Notes under the pieces: generated by a model
The model's input: the letters and a program-made list of their open reading frames with translations, nothing else
Told to the model about the DNA's origin: nothing
Databases searched by the model: none
Program-made: the position numbers and the translations under genes
Source: Chryseobacterium taiwanense
GTDB taxonomy: Bacteria > Bacteroidota > Bacteroidia > Flavobacteriales > Weeksellaceae
Length of the DNA: 64,000 bases
Direction: 5' to 3'
NCBI RefSeq assembly: GCF_000813825.1
Contig: NZ_JWTA01000005.1
Coordinates: 310,001-374,000, forward strand
Shown: positions 58,713 through 64,000 of the stretch, one piece after another
Layout: each line of letters begins with the position of its first letter
Numbering within the stretch: position 1 is the stretch's first letter

Positions 58713-59825
58713 ATGAAAATAGGAATTTTAGGAGGAGGACAGCTTGGAAGAATGCTGATTCAGGAAGCTTTAAAATACGATGATGAATTTTATACACTGG
58801 ATCCTGCTTCAGATGCGCCTTGCCATAATATTTCTTACTTTACCCAAGGGAATTTCAATGACTACGAGACAGTATTAAATTTTGGTAAAGATAAAGATGT
58901 GGTAACCATTGAGATCGAGCACGTAAATGCTGATGCTTTGGCTGAGTTGGAAAACCAGGGAATAAAAGTGGTTCCGAATGCTAAAATTATTAAAACCATT
59001 CAACAGAAAATTCTTCAGAAGGAGTTTTATAAAGCCCATGACATTCCAAGTCCTGAGTTTGAAATCATGGACGGAAGTTCTGATGAGATCAAAATGCCGT
59101 TACCTTTCGTACAAAAAATGAATACAGGTGGTTACGACGGAAAAGGAGTACAGGTGATTCGTAATGCAGAAGACATGAAAAATCTTTGGGTACAGGATTC
59201 AGTGATTGAAAAACTGGTTGATATCGAGAAAGAACTTTCTGTAATCGTGGCAAGAAACGAAAACGGAGAAACAAGAACTTTCCCTGTAACGGAGATGGTT
59301 GCTGATCCTAAACTAAACTTATTAGATTTCAATGTTTGTCCGGTTTTTTTAGAAGAAGAAATTGAAGAACAAATTAATTCTATTACAGAAAAATTCTTGA
59401 GTGTCGTAAATTCTCCGGGACTTTTTGCGATTGAATTATTCTTAGATAAAGAAGGAAAAGTTTGGGTAAATGAAACTGCACCAAGATTACACAATTCAGG
59501 ACACCAAAGTCAGGAAGGGAATACGAATTCTCAGTTTGAGCAAATGTATAGAGTCGTGAAAAATTTACCTTTGGCAGATACAGATGCAATTATCTACAGT
59601 GGAATGCTGAACTTGGTTGGAGCAGAAGGATTTTCAGGTAAAGTGGTTTATGAAGGAATGGAAAATGTATTAAGACTTCCTGAAACGTACATCCACCTTT
59701 ACGGAAAAACAGAAACCAAACCGGGAAGAAAAATGGGACATATCAACGTATTGGCAGATTCCAGAGAAGAACTGATGGAAAAACTGGTGATGGTGAAAGG
59801 AATGGTAAGAGTGATTGCTGAATAA
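58713..59825 (+). CDS. purK: 5-(carboxyamino)imidazole ribonucleotide synthase
   Basis: A 370-residue ATP-grasp enzyme that carboxylates AIR to N5-CAIR in purine synthesis. It opens KIGILGGGQLGRMLIQEAL. The ATP-grasp loop and metal ligands are visible in VQKMNTGGYDGKGVQV, LSVIVARNENGET, and VNETAPRLHNSGH near residue 255. Length matches PurK (about 355-380). Its partner PurE lies 3 kb downstream on the same strand rather than adjacent. A strong terminator ends the gene. Confidence 0.93.
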   Translation: MKIGILGGGQLGRMLIQEALKYDDEFYTLDPASDAPCHNISYFTQGNFNDYETVLNFGKDKDVVTIEIEHVNADALAELENQGIKVVPNAKIIKTIQQKILQKEFYKAHDIPSPEFEIMDGSSDEIKMPLPFVQKMNTGGYDGKGVQVIRNAEDMKNLWVQDSVIEKLVDIEKELSVIVARNENGETRTFPVTEMVADPKLNLLDFNVCPVFLEEEIEEQINSITEKFLSVVNSPGLFAIELFLDKEGKVWVNETAPRLHNSGHQSQEGNTNSQFEQMYRVVKNLPLADTDAIIYSGMLNLVGAEGFSGKVVYEGMENVLRLPETYIHLYGKTETKPGRKMGHINVLADSREELMEKLVMVKGMVRVIAE

Positions 59826-59842
59826 TCTAGCTTATGATATTG

Positions 59843-59872
59843 AAAAAAGACTGCTGAAGAGCAGTCTTTTTT
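59843..59872. terminator. terminator after purK (bidirectional)
   Basis: AAAAAAGACTGCT pairs perfectly with AGCAGTCTTTTTT across a GAAG loop. Its right arm overlaps the stop codon of the converging gene at 59871. Confidence 0.9.
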
Positions 59873-60230
59873 ATTTGTAGATTTTGGGCTGATCAATGGT
59901 CCATTTTCGTTCTTTTGAATTCCATAATAAATAAGGACCCTCAAAACCTTCCAGATAAGCCAGTTCAAAATTACCGTGATTATCTGTTGTATAACTAAGA
60001 TAAGATACCGAACTCTCTAAATTAAAACCTAGTTTCTTTAGTGTTTTCCAATCATTATTTCCGGGAAGTTTTCCGTTTGCTTTCTGATAAGCTTCGATGT
60101 TTTTAATAATTGTATTTCCGGTCTCACTGTCAGATTTTCTGGTGATTTCAATGGGCAAATTCCAGTAGATTGTAATTGAAATGATGACTAGAAGTAGGAG
60201 TGAGGCAAGAGTTATTAAGATTTTTTTCAT
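59871..60230 (-). CDS. hypothetical membrane-anchored protein
   Basis: A 119-residue protein with an N-terminal TM helix (about 3-21, KILITLASLLLLVIISITI) and a periplasmic domain of about 95 residues with aromatic and Gly-rich turns, including AYLEGFEGPYLLWNSKERKW. I do not recognise a family. The ATG at 60230 is chosen because the TTG at 60248 would overlap the neighbouring gene. It lies seven bases after the next gene's stop and is likely co-transcribed. Confidence 0.65.
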   Translation of the reverse strand: MKKILITLASLLLLVIISITIYWNLPIEITRKSDSETGNTIIKNIEAYQKANGKLPGNNDWKTLKKLGFNLESSVSYLSYTTDNHGNFELAYLEGFEGPYLLWNSKERKWTIDQPKIYK

Positions 60231-60237
60231 TTGAAAA

Positions 60238-61101
60238 CTATTTTTCAAGTTCTTTGTTGAATCCCATTTTTATGTATTCAGATTCTCTTTGGTTGGGTTT
60301 TCTACTTTTTATTTCTTCCCAAATTTTTAATGCGTCGTCTACAGTATTTACTCCCAATTCATAATTTTCACGTCCCCATTTGTATAGAGCAATACCCAAA
60401 TTTGTTGTGAATACTCCTTTTTTTACCTGAACTGCATCCATTTCATGACCTTTGATTTCTGTGAAAAAATCTAGCTTTCCTCCATCTTTAGATTCTTCAA
60501 TAATCATTTTTTTGAGAAGGCTTTTATCCAGGATTTTTATTTCTGAAGATTTCCCCTCATTCAACTTTTTATCTTTAATAAGATTTTTTACCTTAGATTT
60601 AATCTCATTGTTAGCTATGATTTCAAATTCTTTATTGTTAAAGAATAATTTACTCCCTGTTATTTTAGCATTTTTATCAAATTTTTGTTCAATAATTTCT
60701 TTAGCTCTGTTTTCCGTAATATCACCTTTAATATCACAAGGTAAAATTTCATTATTTCCAGTTGCAGGATTAATTATAAAGAAGACTCTTTGCTCTGGTT
60801 TATCTGCTATCATTACCATATTTACAGGAGAATTATCCTTAATAATCATGAAAAAATCTGAAGGAAGCTTCGTTGCTGCTGCTTCAATCTGATCTAATGT
60901 AGGTTTCTCGTCTATAAAAACAGAAGAATTTTTATTATTAATATTATTTGATAATGTATAGTAATTAGAATTTAATTGATAATCATTTATTTTTTCTTCA
61001 GAAACTGAAACTGAATTAAAAACAGGGTTGCCGTTTTTATCTATTTGTGAGAATAAATGTAATGAGAAGGAGAGAGTAAAGATTAAAATAATTTTTTTCA
61101 T
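60238..61101 (-). CDS. hypothetical secreted protein
   Basis: A 287-residue protein with a signal peptide (MKKIILIFTLSFSLHLFSQ) and a Lys/Asn-rich mature part without cysteines. A segment VFFIINPATGNNEIL suggests a beta-sandwich, and the C-terminal 60 residues are helical. The family is unknown to me. The ATG at 61101 is preferred over 61110 as it begins a standard signal; both follow the promoter at 61125. It forms a unit with the 119-residue protein downstream. Confidence 0.65.
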   Translation of the reverse strand: MKKIILIFTLSFSLHLFSQIDKNGNPVFNSVSVSEEKINDYQLNSNYYTLSNNINNKNSSVFIDEKPTLDQIEAAATKLPSDFFMIIKDNSPVNMVMIADKPEQRVFFIINPATGNNEILPCDIKGDITENRAKEIIEQKFDKNAKITGSKLFFNNKEFEIIANNEIKSKVKNLIKDKKLNEGKSSEIKILDKSLLKKMIIEESKDGGKLDFFTEIKGHEMDAVQVKKGVFTTNLGIALYKWGRENYELGVNTVDDALKIWEEIKSRKPNQRESEYIKMGFNKELEK

Positions 61102-61124
61102 GGTTTGCATAATTAATTTAGCTA

Positions 61125-61132
61125 CAAATATA
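61125..61132 (-). promoter_or_regulatory. promoter of the 60238-61101 gene, -7 element
   Basis: TATATTTG on the minus strand matches TAnnTTTG, 14 to 23 bases before the two candidate start codons. Confidence 0.5.
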
Positions 61133-61139
61133 GCGGGTT

Positions 61140-61739
61140 CTATTCAATCTCATCAAAATAGCTTACAGATGTATAATCAGATTTTTTCCAGTTTTGAGGT
61201 TTGAATTTTGAATCATCAATTATCCCTTCAAAGGCTTGAGAGTAATAAATGTGTTTAGATCTCAAATCTTTCATTTTTAGCCTTATTTTAGTTTTATAGT
61301 TCCCTTTTGATATTTTAACGGGAAATGTAGCATAAGTTTTTGGAGGCAAAATGAGTGAACGATCATAACTGTTTCCACAGCTGCTGTATGACCAATGTTC
61401 TATAGGAACCCATTCCTTGTCATGGTTTTGAGCTTCTTGGATAATAAATAAACTTCCATCTTGCAAAGCAAAGTCAAAAGGGAAATTATTATTGTTTATA
61501 ATATAGGCAATAAAATAGTCTGCATTTTTATCTAAGTAATAATTAACTTTGATAAACTCTGAAATTTTTTGATCAGAATGAATTTCAAATAAAATGGTAT
61601 TATTTCCTTTGAATTTCTTTTTATTAAATGATTTTGGATTGGTGACGGGGTAAGAAGCTTGAGAGGTTATTAAATTATTTCTTTGTGAAAAATATAAAAA
61701 AGGAATTAATATGAAGAAGAATAAAATATTTAATTTCAT
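61140..61739 (-). CDS. hypothetical secreted protein
   Basis: A 199-residue protein with a signal peptide (MKLNILFFFILIPFLYFSQ) and a beta-rich mature part that begins with basic residues. The segment VPIEHWSYSSCGNSYDRSLILPPKTYATFPVKISKGNYKTKIRLKM at about 115-160 has a single Cys and a pattern seen in immunoglobulin-like domains of Bacteroidota proteins. No family is recognised. It is the first of three minus-strand secreted proteins between purK and the exporter gene. Confidence 0.65.
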   Translation of the reverse strand: MKLNILFFFILIPFLYFSQRNNLITSQASYPVTNPKSFNKKKFKGNNTILFEIHSDQKISEFIKVNYYLDKNADYFIAYIINNNNFPFDFALQDGSLFIIQEAQNHDKEWVPIEHWSYSSCGNSYDRSLILPPKTYATFPVKISKGNYKTKIRLKMKDLRSKHIYYSQAFEGIIDDSKFKPQNWKKSDYTSVSYFDEIE

Positions 61740-61822
61740 GATTATGATTAAAGATTGTTATTAGTTATCAATAATAAACTAAAATCAGTAAGAAATATTT
61801 TAAAAGAATGATATTATTTTTG

Positions 61823-62728
61823 TTAATTGATTCTTTGTTTTTTAAACATCTCCGGTTTATAATTAATAATAAACACGCCTAAGATAATCAAAATCGTTGC
61901 AATGATAAATTTAGCGGAAATATTCTCATCTAAAATCAACCAGCCTAAAAATATTGCGATGATTGTATTCACGTACGCCATAATGGAAACCTGAACGGGC
62001 GAAATTTTTGTGAGTGCATAATGAAAAGCAAAAAAGGCAATTACAGAACCGAAAACGGCAAGATAAATCATCGCTGAAATACTTTTTAGGGTCCAGTTTT
62101 CAAAATTGTAATGGTCTGAAAAGATAAATGCAAAAATAATTTGGACAATTCCTGCGAATAAGAATTGATAAAATAAATTTAAAGAAATATTTCCGGTCTG
62201 TATATTCAGTTTTTTAGTGAAAATAGTTCCTGAAGCCCATCCTGAAATAGCACAGAACAGAAAAATGATTCCCATTTTATAATCAGGATTTGCTAAATCT
62301 TTTAAACCATCCCAAAAAATAAAAAGGATTCCACTGAAACATAATAGAACTCCTAGTAAGGCTCTGTAGCTGAATTTTTGCAAACCAATGGCCACACTGC
62401 CTAAAAATACCAAAATAGGAGAGGCGGCATTGATTAATGAAGCCAAACTGCTCGAAACGGTTTCTTCTGCTACAGTAGTCATTCCGTTGGCGATAACCAA
62501 CATGAGAATTGAGAAAATAATCTGGAGTTTTAAACTCTTCCAGCCAATCCATCGGAATTGTTTTTTATAAATTAATAACAAAAACATGATAATAGCAGCC
62601 AGAAACTGACGGATACCTGCAACAAACCAGGCCGGAATGGTTTCCACAGCAACACGAATCGCTAAAAATGTTGTTCCCCAAACAATGGCAACAGTAAGAA
62701 CGGCAAAAAGAAGTTTGTAATCTTTCAA
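61823..62728 (-). CDS. EamA/DMT-family transporter
   Basis: A 301-residue drug/metabolite transporter with ten TM helices arranged as two five-helix EamA repeats. The N-terminal segment VAIVWGTTFLAIRVAVETIPAWFVAGIRQFLAA and the start of the second half, CAISGWASGTIFTKKL, are typical. Substrates include amino acids, nucleosides and amines, and cannot be told from sequence. The start codon is TTG at 62728, since no in-frame ATG is available near the promoter at 62751. Confidence 0.88.
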   Translation of the reverse strand: MKDYKLLFAVLTVAIVWGTTFLAIRVAVETIPAWFVAGIRQFLAAIIMFLLLIYKKQFRWIGWKSLKLQIIFSILMLVIANGMTTVAEETVSSSLASLINAASPILVFLGSVAIGLQKFSYRALLGVLLCFSGILFIFWDGLKDLANPDYKMGIIFLFCAISGWASGTIFTKKLNIQTGNISLNLFYQFLFAGIVQIIFAFIFSDHYNFENWTLKSISAMIYLAVFGSVIAFFAFHYALTKISPVQVSIMAYVNTIIAIFLGWLILDENISAKFIIATILIILGVFIINYKPEMFKKQRIN

Positions 62729-62750
62729 TGGATGATATAAATGTAACTGA

Positions 62751-62758
62751 CAAATATA
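62751..62758 (-). promoter_or_regulatory. EamA-gene promoter, -7 element
   Basis: TATATTTG on the minus strand, 22 bases before the TTG start at 62728, matches TAnnTTTG. Confidence 0.5.
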
Positions 62759-62854
62759 TTTATTTTCAAAGCAATCAAAAGGTTACAGTTGTTATTCTTT
62801 TTTAGGGAACAGAACTCGTATTTTGCTTTTTTGCATTTAAAGTCATTAATTCTT

Positions 62855-62862
62855 TATCTTTG
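62855..62862 (+). promoter_or_regulatory. purE promoter, -7 element
   Basis: TATCTTTG matches TAnnTTTG, 22 bases before the ATG at 62885. No purine-operator sequence was recognised. Confidence 0.55.
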
Positions 62863-62884
62863 AACATCTAATAAAAAATTGAAG

Positions 62885-63388
62885 ATGGTAGGAATTATTA
62901 TGGGGAGTCAGAGCGACTTACCAATCATGGAACAGGCTGCGAGTTTTTTGAAATCTTTAGACATTCCGTATGAATTAACGGTAGTTTCGGCTCATAGAAC
63001 ACCGGAAAGAATGTTCGAATATGCAAAAACGGCGAAAGAAAGAGGTTTGAAAGTGATTATTGCAGGTGCAGGAGGAGCAGCACATTTACCCGGAATGGTA
63101 GCAAGTTGTACAACGTTACCTGTAATTGGTGTTCCTATTTTATCAAGTAATTCTATTGACGGATGGGATTCTGTGTTGTCGATTCTTCAAATGCCAGGAG
63201 GAATTCCTGTGGCTACAGTTGCATTAAACGGAGCTTTGAATGCCGGGATTTTAGCAACGAAAATTTTAGGGACTGGAGATGAAAAGGTTGCCGAAAACCT
63301 TCAAAAATATCAGGATTCTCTAAAAGATAAAGTATTAGGAACAGTGGATGATATTAAAGCGATACATCCTAATCAGTATGATAAATAA
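62885..63388 (+). CDS. purE: N5-carboxyaminoimidazole ribonucleotide mutase
   Basis: A 167-residue class I PurE that converts N5-CAIR to CAIR. Phosphate- and substrate-binding segments are [10 protein letters not shown] (residues 6-15), SAHRTPERM and [11 protein letters not shown], with the conserved Ser, Asp and His residues. The usual size for PurE is 160-170. The ATG at 62885 is preferred over the TTG at 62879. It has its own promoter and pairs functionally with purK, which lies 3 kb upstream on the same strand. Confidence 0.93.
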   Translation: MVGIIMGSQSDLPIMEQAASFLKSLDIPYELTVVSAHRTPERMFEYAKTAKERGLKVIIAGAGGAAHLPGMVASCTTLPVIGVPILSSNSIDGWDSVLSILQMPGGIPVATVALNGALNAGILATKILGTGDEKVAENLQKYQDSLKDKVLGTVDDIKAIHPNQYDK

Positions 63389-63403
63389 TTGATTTATAAA
63401 ATA

Positions 63404-63430
63404 AAAACTCTCCAATATTTGGAGAGTTTT
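63404..63430. terminator. terminator between purE and the YiaA-like gene
   Basis: AAAACTCTCCAA and its complement flank a 3-base loop between converging genes, with A and T runs on each side. Confidence 0.88.
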
Positions 63431-63433
63431 CTT

Positions 63434-63826
63434 TTATTCCTGAATCATATTATCCCTTGTGTTTTTCTGGACAGCAATGGCTCCAAATAAAGCCAGTAAG
63501 AAAGCAAATCCATAGAATCCTTTTTCACTTGGTAGGATAGTGGCATTCCATAATCCGATAGCTAATAAAACAATGGATGATAAAGTTGCAAACCAACAGA
63601 TACCATAATAAATATCAGTTACTTTGATGTTTTCTAATCTGTCACGAACAGCCTTTTGTAGAGAAACTACGGCAAATAGACCGTACAATAAGATGGTAAA
63701 ATAATACCCTTTTTCATTAAGTTGCATTTCAGCTCTTGCCAAACCTACGATAAATCCGATCATTCCCGCTCCTAAAGCAATCCAAGATGCTGCAACAAAT
63801 GCATTTGATACTCCTTGTTTTTTCAT
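63434..63826 (-). CDS. YiaA/YiaB-family inner membrane protein
   Basis: A 130-residue protein with four TM helices in two similar halves, each ending in the motif KGxYxxxLLxxLFxxxxxQK (KGYYFTILLYGLFAVVSLQK and KGFYGFAFLLALFGAIAVQK). This duplicated YiaAB domain defines the family. Its function is unknown. It has its own promoter and is bounded by terminators on both sides, so it is a monocistronic unit between purE and ahcY. Confidence 0.88.
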   Translation of the reverse strand: MKKQGVSNAFVAASWIALGAGMIGFIVGLARAEMQLNEKGYYFTILLYGLFAVVSLQKAVRDRLENIKVTDIYYGICWFATLSSIVLLAIGLWNATILPSEKGFYGFAFLLALFGAIAVQKNTRDNMIQE

Positions 63827-63854
63827 TAAATTATATGTTTTTTTATAGTGGGAT

Positions 63855-63862
63855 CAAATATA
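63855..63862 (-). promoter_or_regulatory. YiaA-like gene promoter, -7 element
   Basis: TATATTTG on the minus strand matches TAnnTTTG, 28 bases before the ATG at 63826. Confidence 0.5.
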
Positions 63863-63906
63863 TTATTTTTTGATAAATATTTTCTTCTTTTCACTCCTGA
63901 AAAATA

Positions 63907-63936
63907 AAAGACTCTTCAATTTTTTGAAGAGTCTTT
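63907..63936 (-). terminator. terminator after ahcY
   Basis: AAAGACTCTTCAA pairs with TTGAAGAGTCTTT across a 4-base loop. It lies downstream of the ahcY stop on the minus strand. Confidence 0.8.
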
Positions 63937-63963
63937 ATATTGTATCACTAAAATTGAAAAATA

Positions 63964-64000
63964 TTAGTATCTGTAATATTCAGGTTTGAATGGTCCTTTC
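63964..64000 (-). CDS. ahcY: adenosylhomocysteinase, C-terminal end
   Basis: Only the last 12 codons are inside the window. They read KGPFKPEYYRY followed by TAA at 63964-63966. This is the highly conserved C-terminus of S-adenosylhomocysteine hydrolase, where the terminal Lys and Tyr contact NAD of the neighbouring subunit. The enzyme splits SAH to adenosine and homocysteine in the activated methyl cycle. The assignment rests on a short but distinctive sequence. Confidence 0.75.
   Translation of the reverse strand, partial: KGPFKPEYYRY

Noticed and set aside
60452..60892. 146-codon open frame opposite the secreted-protein gene at 60238
   Set aside because: It looks hydrophobic only because it mirrors Lys/Asn-rich codons; it lacks a promoter or start context.
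1..64000. tRNA or rRNA genes, classical insertion sequences, prophage
   Set aside because: No tRNA T-arm/anticodon pattern, rRNA sequence, transposase, integrase or phage structural gene was recognised in any gap or frame. A covariance search would be needed to exclude divergent RNAs.

Overview
The window is a contiguous, low-GC chromosomal segment of a Flavobacteriia member, most likely Chryseobacterium or a close Weeksellaceae relative. The evidence is the oleate hydratase (646 residues, catalytic E122 and Y241, the numbering of the Elizabethkingia meningoseptica enzyme), a complete Bat (Bacteroides aerotolerance) operon, a protein with a type IX secretion sorting tail, many short lipoproteins, and repeated use of the Bacteroidota promoter element TAnnTTTG. 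No rRNA, tRNA, CRISPR array, prophage or classical insertion sequence was recognised. Both window ends cut genes: menC on the left and the last residues of adenosylhomocysteinase on the right.

Layout. 1-2.6 kb: menC 3' part and glnS. 2.6-8.9 kb: a fatty-acid island (hydroxyacyl-CoA dehydrogenase, oleate hydratase, AraC regulator), an MFS transporter and a YpdA-type flavoprotein. 9-18.2 kb: two lipoproteins, then a long minus-strand series with a glycosyltransferase, a YfhO-family membrane protein, a lipoprotein, a serine hydrolase, RlmB and a DinB-fold protein. 18.4-27.2 kb: MoxR, an SSAT-like acetyltransferase, a DUF58 protein, a BatD-like membrane protein, BatA, BatB, BatC and BatD, then MarC and a small membrane protein. 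27.3-33.2 kb (minus): isochorismate synthase, an outer-membrane barrel, an ECF sigma factor with a membrane-anchored tail, two lipoproteins with matching ECF-like promoters, a hotdog thioesterase and an acyltransferase. 33.2-39.1 kb: a PspC/PadR envelope-stress pair, an HD hydrolase, a cobalamin riboswitch in front of an acyl-CoA thioesterase, a secreted protein and a minimal ABC pair. 39-48 kb: a seven-repeat T9SS cargo, YcxB-like protein, MutS2, GNAT, uracil-DNA glycosylase, DUF456 protein and lipoproteins. 48-55.3 kb (plus): MscS-type channel, PdxJ, an esterase, a dehydratase/epimerase, an acyl-CoA synthetase and diphosphomevalonate decarboxylase. 55.3-64 kb: a GIY-YIG nuclease gene enclosed by identical repeat arms, NTF2-like and VOC proteins, a TauE/DUF1634 pair, DUF1543, PurK, a block of unknown secreted proteins, a DMT exporter, PurE, a YiaA-like protein and ahcY.

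Most worth a second look: (1) the GIY-YIG gene at 55473-55793, bracketed by copies of one 22-23 bp arm that also forms an 85 bp palindromic element beside it, with related palindromes elsewhere in the window; (2) the sigma factor fused to a membrane tail, whose end resembles the start of the mature barrel protein encoded next to it, plus two near-identical promoters that could be its targets; (3) a cobalamin riboswitch with its own promoter whose only downstream gene is a thioesterase; (4) several genes whose -7 element sits exactly four bases before the start codon, predicting leaderless mRNAs, one with a GTG start.
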